DNA of 64,000 bases from Paenibacillus glacialis (GCF_001637205.1 NZ_LVJH01000074.1:1-64000), one strand, 5' to 3'. Shown: positions 8,889-18,653, counted from the first letter of the stretch. Translations and numbers: made by a program. Notes: generated by a model from the letters alone, not told the origin.

Positions 8889-9902
8889 ATGAAATCCTTG
8901 CCTTCAGCATCCAAGTTATTAGTTGTCCTAATCAGTTTACATTTATTAATGCCAGCAGTTCATACATCGTCTCCTGTATCCGCTGAGGGTGTTACAACAG
9001 CTGTTCTAATGAATGATAATCGATCCGAGGATTGGGCTCTTACGATGGATAAGAGTATAAGCCCTGCTCCTTCCTCCTTAAAGACTTTTTCTGAGGCTGT
9101 TGTGAAACAGCTCTCCGAACAAAAAGTATTTAGTTCTTGGACCCACTCTGAGCTTCAATATTTCCCGCTCGGTCCTGGGACGCATAGCTGGCTCGTAATG
9201 GTATCTCAGGATCAGAAGGAGCTTGGCTATCTTATTTTTACAGCAAAAAACACAAACACACAAGAATATATACTTAGCGAATATGGGACTTCCCCCTCCG
9301 TACCCTATGATTTAATGGCTCTGCACCAGACCTTGGCAGAGTTAGACATGATCTCTACATCTTCTTCTAAACATGCGCATCCCACGAATATAGAACCTCT
9401 ATATGCACCTCTCCTGCCCTTATGGAAAGTATCATTTGGTCATCAGGAGACCTTGTATCTCAATGCGCTAACGATGGATGTTCTCCCTTGGGACGAGTCC
9501 CACTTAAAGAAACTCAATCAACAGACCACTGAACTTACTGATGCCCGCTTTTCTTCAAAGGATGACTCTTTCACTTCCTCACAAGTTGTATCACGCAAAG
9601 GCCAGAAAGACCCCTTAGATAATCTCATGTGGATCACAACAACACCATTATCTGTGTTTTCAGATTTAGATTTTGAGTCCTACATCAATAAACATCATTC
9701 CTTAATCTTCACTTCACCGAATCGCAATGATGATGTTGGGGGACCTTTTGCAATATCTGGTTTTCAGAAGTGGAATTCAAGTCAAGGGGAAACACATCCA
9801 ATGGTTTACGCTGGTACGGGCCTCACTGGACACCGATATGTCCCTTTTTCCATCTTACTTAATAAAGGTGAATTTCATGCTTTTCCTACTGTAGCAAAAT
9901 AA
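8889..9902 (+). CDS. Predicted secreted protein of unknown function
   Basis: 337 residues. A classic signal peptide (KSLPSASK then about 18 hydrophobic residues, cleavage near PVSA-EG) is preceded by AGAAAGGTGG, which decides the ATG at 8889. The mature part has no cysteines or transmembrane segments, and alternates PepSY-like strand and helix stretches (WLVMVSQDQKELGYLIF; PLWKVSFGHQETLYLNALT). Those resemble a pair of small alpha/beta modules, but I cannot assign a family. It ends just before a strong terminator. In Bacillus subtilis the interval between yqhG and yqzE holds sinI-sinR and tasA-type genes; none are recognisable here. Confidence 0.7.
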   Translation: MKSLPSASKLLVVLISLHLLMPAVHTSSPVSAEGVTTAVLMNDNRSEDWALTMDKSISPAPSSLKTFSEAVVKQLSEQKVFSSWTHSELQYFPLGPGTHSWLVMVSQDQKELGYLIFTAKNTNTQEYILSEYGTSPSVPYDLMALHQTLAELDMISTSSSKHAHPTNIEPLYAPLLPLWKVSFGHQETLYLNALTMDVLPWDESHLKKLNQQTTELTDARFSSKDDSFTSSQVVSRKGQKDPLDNLMWITTTPLSVFSDLDFESYINKHHSLIFTSPNRNDDVGGPFAISGFQKWNSSQGETHPMVYAGTGLTGHRYVPFSILLNKGEFHAFPTVAK

Positions 9903-9921
9903 CATCCATAGATACACGAAT

Positions 9922-9967
9922 GGGGCTGATCCATTAGGTCTGTAACTTGACCTGATGGATCAGCCCC
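9922..9967. terminator. Strong bidirectional terminator
   Basis: ggggctgatccat-agg pairs with cct-atggatcagcccc around a short loop, followed by ttt on the forward strand. It sits between the secreted-protein gene (+) and yqzE (-), serving both ends. Confidence 0.8.
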
Positions 9968-10005
9968 TTTGATTGGTTCTCTCACATTCATGTCTCTAAT
10001 TTGCT

Positions 10006-10221
10006 CTAATTCACATGTTCTTTCAGGTTCGGATCTTCCCATTGAACCTCACGTGAGGTTCGTGTATTGCTTCTCCACAAACTCAGACTAATCGGAATCA
10101 TACCGAACCATTTCGTAGACCATGGTTCTTTGAACCCCGTATGACGTTCCTGCCGCGGTGTTTCAATGTATGTCACCACTTGTTCTGTAATGTATTTCAC
10201 TAATTTCAGTTCGTCTCCCAT
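10006..10221 (-). CDS. yqzE: YqzE family protein
   Basis: 71 residues. The pattern LVKYITEQVVTYIETPRQER...WFGMIPISL matches the small YqzE family (VKYLTQ..V.Y...P..ER, then WFG.LP). In Bacillus, yqzE lies next to the comG competence operon; no comG genes are in this window. The start has AAAGGAGATGG upstream. The product is probably cytosolic or peripherally membrane-associated, since the C-terminal hydrophobic patch is short. Function unknown. Confidence 0.75.
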   Translation of the reverse strand: MGDELKLVKYITEQVVTYIETPRQERHTGFKEPWSTKWFGMIPISLSLWRSNTRTSREVQWEDPNLKEHVN

Positions 10222-10404
10222 GACCGTCCATCTCCTTTTTTAATTTGAGATCAGTTATGTCTTTCTATATCTAGGTTGCGCAATTTACAGCAAAATTAAA
10301 CTTCTGAACGGATGTATGAATCATTTTCCGATTTTTGCACATTCTAACATTCAGTTGCTTCAACACAATAAACGATAAATGACATAGGGAGGCACATTGC
10401 TTTC

Positions 10405-11112
10405 ATGATTACGAAACCTTGGAAGAAATATTTACTAGTCCTAATATTAGCGCTCGGATCCTTTTGCAGTCCTCACATCAATTCAAGTCCTGTATTCGCA
10501 GACCCTATAGATTCAGAACACCCAGCCTTTCCTAAAGAAATCCTTCTCATTGACGCTGGTCATGGTGGAATTGACGGTGGAACATCTTTTCAAGAAATCC
10601 TCGAGAAAGATATCAATCTAATTATCGCCAGGAAAGTATTCCTACTCCTTAGAAGCAAAGGCTTTGAAGCTGTATTGAATCGTTCAGGTGATTATGCGCT
10701 CAGTGATGATAATCATTGGCTGAACAATTCTTCACGCCATACACGTGATCTGGCACAACGTAAGGAGTTAAGTCGTACCATTCCCACGAAGGTTGTAGTA
10801 AGCCTACATGTGAATTGGGGAAAGAGAACCAGCAATCAAGGAGCTCTCGTGCTATACCAGAATGAAGGACGTAGTTTCCTTCTTGCCAATGAGATTCAAG
10901 CGCAATTAAATCCTTTGTATGCTACCCAACATCAGCCGGTATATGGTAAACCATATTATATTCTCAACTATGTTAAAGATCCGGCTGTTATTGTGGAGAT
11001 GGGCTTCCTAAGTAATGCAGAAGACCGGGCCATGTTGTGTAATCCTCGTAAGCAACTCGCGATAGCAGAAGCCATCGTGGTAGGTATTATCGGTTATTTG
11101 ACGGTAACATAG
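10405..11112 (+). CDS. N-acetylmuramoyl-L-alanine amidase, Amidase_3 (CwlD-like)
   Basis: A zinc amidase that would cleave the lactyl-amide bond between MurNAc and the stem peptide. The 235-residue length is that of CwlD, which helps make muramic-lactam in the spore cortex. N-terminal membrane segment (about residues 9-28), then LLIDAGHGGIDGG with the first zinc His, Glu at ILEKDINL, SLHVNW with the second His, and the catalytic Glu in VIVEMGFLSN. GGGAGG precedes the ATG. Its last 26 bases overlap the end of the convergent deacetylase gene. CwlD orthology is inferred from length and context; other Amidase_3 enzymes remain possible. Confidence 0.85.
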   Translation: MITKPWKKYLLVLILALGSFCSPHINSSPVFADPIDSEHPAFPKEILLIDAGHGGIDGGTSFQEILEKDINLIIARKVFLLLRSKGFEAVLNRSGDYALSDDNHWLNNSSRHTRDLAQRKELSRTIPTKVVVSLHVNWGKRTSNQGALVLYQNEGRSFLLANEIQAQLNPLYATQHQPVYGKPYYILNYVKDPAVIVEMGFLSNAEDRAMLCNPRKQLAIAEAIVVGIIGYLTVT

Positions 11113-11956
11113 GGGGAGGATTCCAACCCCATTCTTCTCTCACAAGATCACTTATTCCAACGAATTCCACACTCGACTGCATTTGTGGAATTCGAGTTCT
11201 GAGTGTCTCTGCTGTTTTCTTACCTGCTGCACTTACATGACCGATCGTGACACAATATCGATTCTTAGTTGCATACAGTTCTACCTCTTGTAATTGCTTG
11301 CTGATGTGACTGGTCGTGTGCGCATCATCTAAGAAAATATGATTCGTTACAGGAGGCATGCCCTTTTGAATTGCAAGTTGACCTACGATAGAATGATAAT
11401 TAGTCTTGCTATCCACAAAAAATAATCCTCTTTCCTCACATATCGCAAGCACGATAGACATAATTCTTTTGTCGCCTGTTATTTTGGAACCCATATGATT
11501 ATTCATCCCAATCGCATAAGGAATATCATCAATAGCAGCTTCCACTTTCTTGCGGACTTCCGAATCACTAAGGTCAGATGTGATGGCCCCAGGGCCAAGC
11601 CAATTGGATTTACCCGTCTTTGCCTCCATCGGCATATGAACAATCACATCATACCCCCGCTTATGAGCTAGCTCTGCATCGCGATGACTTGTAGGCAAGA
11701 ATGGCATAATCGCGACTGTTAATTTAACTGGCATTTGGAACATCTCTTCCGTCCCCTTTTGCCCGTTACCAAAGTCATCAATGATTACAACCACTTTAGG
11801 TTTACCTTGCGATGATGAATCTGCGTCTACTCTCGAAGCGTCCGCATATCCTAAGTTCATGTTATAGAGCATGCTCAGACCAAGACAACCAACTGCCAAT
11901 ATGCGAAACTTCAGAAGATGACTACCTCTAAACCAACGACTAAATATGGTACTCAT
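11087..11956 (-). CDS. Divergent polysaccharide deacetylase family protein
   Basis: 289 residues: an N-terminal membrane or signal segment (about residues 12-33), then the YibQ-type divergent polysaccharide deacetylase domain. The metal-site and core motifs are visible: VVVIIDDFGNG, LTVAIMPFLP, VIVHMPMEA, GMNNHMGS, FFVDSKT and CVTIGHVS. The family is related to carbohydrate esterase 4 NodB-like enzymes but its substrate is not established. The ATG at 11956 is chosen because AAAGGATG is well spaced, whereas the ATG nine bases earlier is inside that sequence. Convergent with, and overlapping by 26 bp, the CwlD-like amidase gene; both products would act at the envelope. Confidence 0.88.
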   Translation of the reverse strand: MSTIFSRWFRGSHLLKFRILAVGCLGLSMLYNMNLGYADASRVDADSSSQGKPKVVVIIDDFGNGQKGTEEMFQMPVKLTVAIMPFLPTSHRDAELAHKRGYDVIVHMPMEAKTGKSNWLGPGAITSDLSDSEVRKKVEAAIDDIPYAIGMNNHMGSKITGDKRIMSIVLAICEERGLFFVDSKTNYHSIVGQLAIQKGMPPVTNHIFLDDAHTTSHISKQLQEVELYATKNRYCVTIGHVSAAGKKTAETLRTRIPQMQSSVEFVGISDLVREEWGWNPPPMLPSNNR

Positions 11957-12024
11957 AACGATCATCCTTTCTCACTTCTGCTTTCATTGTTTGAGTAAGA
12001 GGGACTAAATATGTATGAGCACGA

Positions 12025-12057
12025 CAAAAAAGACATGAGCGTGATGCTCCCTGTCTT
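12025..12057 (-). terminator. Reverse-strand terminator
   Basis: On the reverse strand aagaca and gagc arms pair with gctc and tgtctt, followed by a run of T. It lies about 80 bases after the stop of the 12139-12426 gene. Confidence 0.6.
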
Positions 12058-12138
12058 GTAGTTTTCCTGTTTTTCCCTTCACATTCCTGAACATCATATA
12101 TTTGATATCCGCTACAACATAACGTATCCCACTTTTGA

Positions 12139-12426
12139 TTACAATTCTTTCACAGCGACCAACATCAATCTGTAAAGAAAATACACGCCAAGGTAAGCTC
12201 CCGTTATTAGAAACAGTGGATTCAAAAAAATAGCATGAATGTTCGTCATAAACACTGTATTATCTTTGATTATTTCATAAATCGCTAGCGCAGCAATATC
12301 ACCAAATATAAAGGCACACAGCACAGATGCGACGTTGAAAAATATCCGCCACTTCATCCATATCTCTTGGATCACCAACATCGCAATGGGTACGACAATA
12401 CTGCCCAGAATGATAATTAACTTCAT
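12139..12426 (-). CDS. Small multispanning membrane protein of unknown function
   Basis: 95 residues with three predicted membrane segments (about 3-20, 28-52, 65-90) and a short basic or acidic tail (VAVKEL). GAGGTG precedes the ATG with good spacing. It stands alone, upstream of its own terminator and 107 bases downstream of the cupin operon on the same strand. No family recognised. Confidence 0.65.
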   Translation of the reverse strand: MKLIIILGSIVVPIAMLVIQEIWMKWRIFFNVASVLCAFIFGDIAALAIYEIIKDNTVFMTNIHAIFLNPLFLITGAYLGVYFLYRLMLVAVKEL

Positions 12427-12533
12427 AAAGGTTCACCTCATTATCATTCTTGACGTAATTTGGTGGATCAATACTGAGAGGGCGCGATGAATTTAATATC
12501 ATGATAATGAAGTGGATATATATTCCCTTTCAT

Positions 12534-12944
12534 TTATGACCGCGTATAATCTTGAATTTGACCAGGGGAAAGCTCCTTGAAATCTGGTAACCCGGTCAGC
12601 CCTTTCTCTGCTCCACCTGGATTGTAGAAGGCCAACAATCTCAGTGGCTCCCATCCATTATTGTGAGTCGAGTGAAAAGCGGCTGTAGGAATATGAATGA
12701 TATCTCCTGCTTTTACGGGAAAAGGAGCGTCATCGTTGAGCGTCTGTATACCATCACCGGAAAGAACATAAAGGATCTCTTCGGACTCCGGATGATTATG
12801 GCGATCATGACCCTTGCCTGGCAACAATACAACCTCTCCAAACGTCACTGATGCACCTTCCGTGCGGTCAGGAGTTACGAACCACTTAATCAGACCCCAA
12901 TCAAAAGAATGTGTTGGAATTGTATTTTTATCAATATTTGTCAT
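12534..12944 (-). CDS. Cupin domain protein
   Basis: 136 residues forming one cupin barrel. Cupin motif 1 ([17 protein letters not shown], supplying two His and a Glu metal ligand) and motif 2 ([20 protein letters not shown], third His) are complete, so a bound metal is likely. It is the last gene of a three-gene operon: its ATG overlaps the stop of the TIM-barrel gene as ATGA. The context suggests it acts on, or senses, a small molecule handled by the two preceding enzymes. The substrate is not deducible from sequence. Confidence 0.85.
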   Translation of the reverse strand: MTNIDKNTIPTHSFDWGLIKWFVTPDRTEGASVTFGEVVLLPGKGHDRHNHPESEEILYVLSGDGIQTLNDDAPFPVKAGDIIHIPTAAFHSTHNNGWEPLRLLAFYNPGGAEKGLTGLPDFKELSPGQIQDYTRS

Positions 12945-13777
12945 GTGTGATTCCCTCCAATAATGGATTTGAATGTGACCATATTTGAGGTCATTGCAAT
13001 CTCCGTCGGAAGGCGCTCCATACTCGATGCTCCGAAGAAACCCACAACGCCACTTGTATGCTTAAGTACGTAGGCTGCATCCTCTGCCGTAGCAATCGGA
13101 CCCCCATGACAGAGGACGATGATATCTGGATTTACCGATGTCGCTACGTCATGCATAGCCTGTACACGTTGGGCTGCTTCTTCCAGTGTAATCGCCGTTT
13201 GTGCTCCAATCGTTCCGTTGGTGGTAAGCCCCATATGCGGCACGAGGATATCAGCTCCTGCTTCAGCCATTTGGATAGCCTGTGTTTCGTCAAATACATA
13301 CGGTGCTGTCAGTAGATCCATTTCGTGAGCTAGCCGAATCATTTCGACTTCCAAGTCGAAACCCATGCCCGTTTCCTCCAAGTTGGCGCGGAACACACCA
13401 TCAATGAGTCCCACTGTCGGGAAGTTCTGTACCCCTGCGAAACCCATTTCCTTGATTTGCTTCAAGAATACGGACATGCTTCGGAAAGGGTCTGTTCCGC
13501 ATACGCCTGCCAACACAGGTGTCTTCTCAACAATAGGAAGAACCTCACTTGCCATGTCTACAACGATCGCATTCGCATCCCCATAAGGCATAAGTCCAGC
13601 AAGAGAACCTCTCCCTGCCATTCTGTAACGACCCGAGTTATAAATAATGATAAGATCCGCACCCCCGGCTTCAGCGCATTTCGCCGAAAGACCGGTTCCA
13701 GCACCAGATCCGATAATGGGACAACCTGCTGCAATTTCATTACGCATACGTTCAAGTGATTCTTGTCGAGTAACCAT
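12941..13777 (-). CDS. Phosphoenolpyruvate hydrolase family TIM-barrel protein
   Basis: 278 residues of the PEP-hydrolase/TIM-barrel family (Pfam PEP_hydrolase). Typical blocks are [75 protein letters not shown] and [10 protein letters not shown]. Such domains also form the C-terminal half of plant Tm-1 proteins. The start has a run of G (AAGGGGGGATAGG) upstream. It lies 133 bases after the Tm-1-like gene and overlaps the cupin gene by 4 bp. Enzymatic activity is not established for most members. Confidence 0.88.
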   Translation of the reverse strand: MVTRQESLERMRNEIAAGCPIIGSGAGTGLSAKCAEAGGADLIIIYNSGRYRMAGRGSLAGLMPYGDANAIVVDMASEVLPIVEKTPVLAGVCGTDPFRSMSVFLKQIKEMGFAGVQNFPTVGLIDGVFRANLEETGMGFDLEVEMIRLAHEMDLLTAPYVFDETQAIQMAEAGADILVPHMGLTTNGTIGAQTAITLEEAAQRVQAMHDVATSVNPDIIVLCHGGPIATAEDAAYVLKHTSGVVGFFGASSMERLPTEIAMTSNMVTFKSIIGGNHT

Positions 13778-13910
13778 GTGATTCCTATCCCCCCTTGATC
13801 AATACACAATTAGTCTATCTTCTTTACACCTTTATCGGTTGACCTCCTAGCCATGACCGTCCAACGTTAGTTTAACGATCCCATCTTTTGTATTTTCTAA
13901 ATCTCAATAG

Positions 13911-15158
13911 CTATTGCTGGGACTTTGTTTGGTAAAGCTCATGTAATCGATCAGCCATGGCTTCTGCAAATTGGGGATTATTTATATCGGCATCCACTTG
14001 AATGATTTCCACAACATTCTGATCAAGATGTTCCTTTAATGCATCGATTAGAGCATGATCAGCTTCCACATCATAGAAAAGTTGCCCTTCTGTTGCGATC
14101 AAAGAGAACCCCTTGAGTGGAATAAAAAGTGTAGTTGGACCCTTCGAAGCATTAAGTTTACGCGCGATGCTTCGACCTAATTCCGCGCACTCATCAGGCG
14201 TTATACGCATTAAAGTAATCGTTTCGTTATGTTTATAGAGCAGTCTATCTTTAAACTTCGGCGGTACCGTCTCCATTGGTCCGAAATTGACCATATCAAG
14301 CGCACCAAGCGAAACGACTTGTGGAATACCCGCTTCACCTGCTGAGCGTAGACGATCTGGCCCTGCGGAAAGCACGCCACCAACAAGCTCATCGGCCAAT
14401 TCCGTCGTAGTCACATCCAGCGTTGCCGTGATGAACCCATCCTTGATCAAAGACTCCATAGACTGACCACCGGTACCGGTAGCATGAAAGACCAGAACCT
14501 CATACCCAAGTTGTTCAAGTCTTTCTCGTGCCACATTTACGGAAGGCGTCGTAACTCCAAACATGGTAGCACCGATAAGTGGCTTTCTACTTGTCAACGT
14601 CGGTACTGCCATCTTAACCATTCCCGATATCGCTCCAGCTGCATTGGTTAGAATTGTGGCTGACAACCGGTTGATTCCAGCAATGTCCACAACGGAATAC
14701 ATCATCGTAATATCGGTCGAACCTACATATGGACGGGTCTCGCCTGAAGCCATCGTCGATACCATCAGCTTGGGCAAACCTATTGGCAATGCTCGCATGA
14801 CCTGTGTGACGAGCGCAGTACCGCCTGAGCCCCCGAGCCCCATAATTCCATCCATTCGACCCTCTTTATACAATTGTTGAACAATAATTCCGGATCCTCG
14901 CGCCATTGTCGTGATGGAGGCTCCTCGATCACCGGAGGCAATCAATTCCGATATGCTGGTGCCCGCAGCCTCAGCAACATCATGATGAGAGAAATCCGTT
15001 GTTATATGCGCTTCTCCCAACACTCCAGAGTCAACAAGAATGGTATCGACCCCGCTCTCCTGCAGACGCTCTCTGATATAATCATATTCCGTTCCTTTCG
15101 TGTCAAACGTACCGAGTAACACGATCGTAGGTTTTGTCTGGAAGTCCACATTTTCCAT
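13911..15158 (-). CDS. Tm-1-like ATP-binding protein (UPF0261 family)
   Basis: 415 residues. The N-terminal lobe starts IVLLGTFDTKGTEYDYI, characteristic of UPF0261. Glycine-rich loops follow (MARGSGIIVQQL, IMGLGGSGGTALVT, MVSTMASGETRPYVGSTDI), plus FHATGTGGQSMESLI and a C-terminal IPLKGFS block. In tomato the homologous Tm-1 N-terminal domain binds ATP and inhibits tobamovirus replication; the bacterial role is unknown. It is the first gene of the operon with the TIM-barrel and cupin genes. GGAGTG precedes the ATG. Confidence 0.88.
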   Translation of the reverse strand: MENVDFQTKPTIVLLGTFDTKGTEYDYIRERLQESGVDTILVDSGVLGEAHITTDFSHHDVAEAAGTSISELIASGDRGASITTMARGSGIIVQQLYKEGRMDGIMGLGGSGGTALVTQVMRALPIGLPKLMVSTMASGETRPYVGSTDITMMYSVVDIAGINRLSATILTNAAGAISGMVKMAVPTLTSRKPLIGATMFGVTTPSVNVARERLEQLGYEVLVFHATGTGGQSMESLIKDGFITATLDVTTTELADELVGGVLSAGPDRLRSAGEAGIPQVVSLGALDMVNFGPMETVPPKFKDRLLYKHNETITLMRITPDECAELGRSIARKLNASKGPTTLFIPLKGFSLIATEGQLFYDVEADHALIDALKEHLDQNVVEIIQVDADINNPQFAEAMADRLHELYQTKSQQ

Positions 15159-15398
15159 TTAGGATTCACTCCTGTTTCTCTTTTACTTAGGCACTCCTGT
15201 TGAACAGCCATGCACGGATGTAAGCACTTTCAAATATTGATGTCTTTAAAAAATAATCATTCAAGGATAAGAATCTGAACTCTATTAATTACTATATTGT
15301 TCTATGATTCCTAATATTCCATTTATACTGATATTTGAAGTATCTATGCACGATATCCCTTTACAGTACAAAGTATGGGAGTTTCCCTGCTAAAAACA

Positions 15399-15431
15399 AA
15401 AGTGCACCCCAGCAATCTAAGGGTGCACTTC
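15399..15431 (-). terminator. Terminator of the FtsX-type permease gene
   Basis: Reverse-strand stem aagtgcaccc / gggtgcactt followed by ttgttttt, 31 bases after the permease stop. The rest of the 303-base gap 15159-15461 shows no gene. Confidence 0.75.
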
Positions 15432-15461
15432 CATTGAAATCTGACATTGGATAAGTTCCTG

Positions 15462-17888
15462 TTACTCAATCACGAGTATCTGTGGAGATGTTGTTGCTAC
15501 TACTCTTGAGGAAGCCCAAGATCCAAGCCCTGCTGAAATCACAGTCACACAAGCCAAGGCAATGATCCCTTCCCAATTCAGTACCAAAGGTAATTCAGCT
15601 ATGCCGTAACCAGTGAGAATACTTCCTAGTATCATAGGCAGAATATACACTCCCACAAACATACCTATGACAGCTCCGATCGTAGAAAGAACTACGATCC
15701 CCAGCGTAATAGACCATCTGATTTTAGTTGAAGTCAGTCCTATGGATTTATATATGCCGTAGGTTTTACTTTCTTTTCTGATATTAATACGACTAATACT
15801 GTATACGATAATCATTGTTACCCCAGTGAATAACAAACCCATGATACTCATTGGCAGAATTAAAGATGCAACTGCTTGTTTTACACTGCTATCCAATAAC
15901 GTTTGCATCGATACTGCTAATACCGAGTCCTTATACTTCACATTCATTTCATTAACTACACGATCAGTATCTCGAATATCTTTCAATTTAATAAAAACTC
16001 CAAAATAATCGTTATAATCAGGACGATTCACCTTCACTGCATCAACCGTAATTCTTGCTGAAAGAGACTTATTAGCAATCGATTGGTATATTCCGGTAAT
16101 CGTAAGCTTATGTTTGTAGCCTTCTATATAGGCTTCTACAATATCCCCTACATCTTTGTTCAGTTGTTTAGCTACCTTAATTCCAATTGAGATTTCATTT
16201 TTATAACGGGGATTCTCCCCTCTTAATGTGGTATAACCCGTCTCATCATAACTTCCATCCATAACATGTAGATTCAGATTCATGGGTTGGGACGTTAATT
16301 GATCAGAATTCAAGCTCTTTTCTGAGGAGAGAATTCCACTTACAGCCCCCAACCATCCTATACTTTTAATCCTCGAGTCAGATAATATCGCATTATCAAA
16401 CTCTTCTCGATCAAACACTGATGTATTAAGTACACTTAATGAAATGTCAGATGAGTCATATCCCCACGAGGCTGATGTTTCCTTCATAGAACTGATACTA
16501 TTTATTAGAATAAATCCCAGAACGAGCACTGCTGAAAGGGTACTGGCTAGAAGCGTCATTAGAATGGACGCTTTCCTATTCTTCAACATATTCCTAAACC
16601 CAATAACGACAAGGAGCGGCGCTCTATCGAAAGAATTTCTATGATTTTCTTTCGCAGCGAATCGTTTCGTCATTGTGCTATTGTCACTTTCAGACATGCC
16701 ATATCGAATGGCTTGCATAGGCTCTACAAGTCGAGCTTTATTAGCATATAAAAACACACACAATACAACAACTATAAACACAATAACTCCAACAGATAAG
16801 GAAATAAGATTACCTTCCAAACTGACTTGATTCGCTGCAGTCTTCAGGGACGAAAGTGTACTTTCTATAATAACGTTAGATATGAATTGACTAGCTATTA
16901 ACCCAGGAATAATCGTGACTATAGCAAGCAATACATATTGAGCTAAATAGACTCCTATCAACCGCCTTGAGGATAACCCTAATGCTTTAATCACACCAAT
17001 CGTTTTATAATTGGATAAGATATCATCTGAAATCGTAAATCCAATTGTAAATAACGCCACAAGTATCATCACGATGCCTAAAAAAATCATAATAAATCCA
17101 ATTATTTTATTCATAATCAGATAAAAAGCAGACATTTCGTCAAAATTAGTTTTTATATCAAGATAAGGTGTACCCATGTCATTCTCAAATTGCTCCCAAT
17201 ACCTTGGACTCTGACTATAATCATCAAATCTAAGCCCCATCATATACTTATCTTTACCCTGTATAGCATGAAGTTGTTCATTGTAGTCCTGATGATTCAT
17301 CCATATACGTGCATTTGTGGGAAATGGACCACCATAAGGGATATCCACAATAACAGCAGATACTTTCAATTCGAAGTTTTTCTCACCTGCTGTAAATTCA
17401 AGTGTATCTCCCACTGAGATATCATACAAATAGGCAATGGCTGAGGGAACCCATACATTCCCTTTATCTGGATTCGAACTCTCAATCCCTTCTGCAAACA
17501 TAAGCTCATCCACTGCATAAGGACGCGGAGATGTATCCATCATATATACACTTTTGGATGAGAGCCCTACTGATGATTTTTCTCCCTGATGCTTGGTAAT
17601 TCCAGCTAAAATTTTAAACGGAATCAATTCTGATGTTGTTACCCCTGTTTGTTCACTCCACCATTGATGTACCTTTTGAGGATCATGTAGCTCATCTCCT
17701 AACTCCAACATCTCATGAGAGCCATGTGTTTTATTGTGCATGTCGGTAAACAAATTATTAGTATTCAATATAACGGTTACCGAGGTAGCTAGGAGCAATG
17801 TCGATAAGAGGATAAGTAACCCAATCAGTCCATTGTGTACCTTCTTTTTTCTTAGATTAGCAATACAAAGAGAGTAAACTGCATACAT
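15462..17888 (-). CDS. ABC transporter permease with two FtsX domains
   Basis: 808 residues in the MacB/FtsX-type layout. There is a TM segment at about residues 20-42, then a large extracytoplasmic domain, then three TMs forming FtsX domain 1 (about 265-385). After a short link a fifth TM (about 435-460), a second extracytoplasmic domain and three TMs form FtsX domain 2 (about 685-800). Such permeases act by mechanotransmission, often in peptide resistance or lipoprotein handling. Its start lies 6 bases after the stop of the ATPase gene, so the two form one transporter. The substrate is unknown; the adjacent two-component system suggests inducible defence or envelope stress. Confidence 0.88.
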   Translation of the reverse strand: MYAVYSLCIANLRKKKVHNGLIGLLILLSTLLLATSVTVILNTNNLFTDMHNKTHGSHEMLELGDELHDPQKVHQWWSEQTGVTTSELIPFKILAGITKHQGEKSSVGLSSKSVYMMDTSPRPYAVDELMFAEGIESSNPDKGNVWVPSAIAYLYDISVGDTLEFTAGEKNFELKVSAVIVDIPYGGPFPTNARIWMNHQDYNEQLHAIQGKDKYMMGLRFDDYSQSPRYWEQFENDMGTPYLDIKTNFDEMSAFYLIMNKIIGFIMIFLGIVMILVALFTIGFTISDDILSNYKTIGVIKALGLSSRRLIGVYLAQYVLLAIVTIIPGLIASQFISNVIIESTLSSLKTAANQVSLEGNLISLSVGVIVFIVVVLCVFLYANKARLVEPMQAIRYGMSESDNSTMTKRFAAKENHRNSFDRAPLLVVIGFRNMLKNRKASILMTLLASTLSAVLVLGFILINSISSMKETSASWGYDSSDISLSVLNTSVFDREEFDNAILSDSRIKSIGWLGAVSGILSSEKSLNSDQLTSQPMNLNLHVMDGSYDETGYTTLRGENPRYKNEISIGIKVAKQLNKDVGDIVEAYIEGYKHKLTITGIYQSIANKSLSARITVDAVKVNRPDYNDYFGVFIKLKDIRDTDRVVNEMNVKYKDSVLAVSMQTLLDSSVKQAVASLILPMSIMGLLFTGVTMIIVYSISRINIRKESKTYGIYKSIGLTSTKIRWSITLGIVVLSTIGAVIGMFVGVYILPMILGSILTGYGIAELPLVLNWEGIIALACVTVISAGLGSWASSRVVATTSPQILVIE

Positions 17889-17894
17889 AAGACC

Positions 17895-18653
17895 TTACCC
17901 CTTTCCTGAGACGCAAGAGAATATGATCGCTTCTCTGTCTTGGATATGGGTATTCTCAAACTTATCAAACTCCAGCACATCCGCTATTTTTCCATCTTTT
18001 ATCAATATAAGCCGGTCGGCTCTGCAAGCCGCTTTAATATCATGGGTTACCATGACTACGGATTGCCCTTTTCGATTCATATCCGTAAGAATATCTAGGA
18101 CAGCCACCCCTTGATCATAATTCAGGCTTCCTGTCGGCTCATCCGCAAATATAACATCTGGAGAATTGATTAATGCTCTAGCAATTGCCGCTCGTTGTTG
18201 CTGACCACCCGAGGTCTGAGATGGTAGGCGATGCTGCTGGCCCTCGATTTCCATAGCTTTCATTAGTGAGAGCGCTTTTCGCTTCACTTCCTTCTTAGAG
18301 TGCCCGGCTATATACCCAGGCAATGAGATATTCTCACGAAAGGTCAGGTCAGGTACCAGATTAATACTTTGATAAATATATCCAATTTTATTTGCCCTGA
18401 AATCAGCTAATTGCTTCTCTTTGTAGCTGTCGATACGCTCTTCTTTGAAGTACACCTCACCAACCGTTACGGAATCAAGTCCACTTAGAAGATACAACAG
18501 CGTAGACTTCCCTGAGCCTGAATTTCCCATAATAACCGTGAAATCACCTTCATAAACTTCTAAATCCAGATTTTTGATGGCATGGAATTGTTCGCTGCCT
18601 GTGGAATACGTCTTGCAAAGGTTCGTTGCTCTAATAATCGCTTTCGTTGCCAA
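17895..18653 (-). CDS. ABC transporter ATP-binding protein
   Basis: 252 residues. Walker A GNSGSGKSTL, Q-loop region YIYQSINLVPDLT, signature SGGQQQR, Walker B VIFADEPT with catalytic Glu, and switch His in VMVTHD are all intact. It is closest to the LolD/MacB-type ATPases that partner FtsX-fold permeases. I choose a TTG start at 18653: CAGGAGG sits 8 bases before it, while the in-frame ATG at 18680 has no ribosome-binding site. It pairs with the permease 6 bases downstream and is preceded by the sensor/regulator genes on the same strand. Confidence 0.9.
   Translation of the reverse strand: MATKAIIRATNLCKTYSTGSEQFHAIKNLDLEVYEGDFTVIMGNSGSGKSTLLYLLSGLDSVTVGEVYFKEERIDSYKEKQLADFRANKIGYIYQSINLVPDLTFRENISLPGYIAGHSKKEVKRKALSLMKAMEIEGQQHRLPSQTSGGQQQRAAIARALINSPDVIFADEPTGSLNYDQGVAVLDILTDMNRKGQSVVMVTHDIKAACRADRLILIKDGKIADVLEFDKFENTHIQDREAIIFSCVSGKG

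Noticed and set aside
12941-13809. Several 70-100 codon frames on both strands inside the TIM-barrel gene
   Set aside because: The conserved PEP-hydrolase-family frame explains the region; none of the others has start signals.
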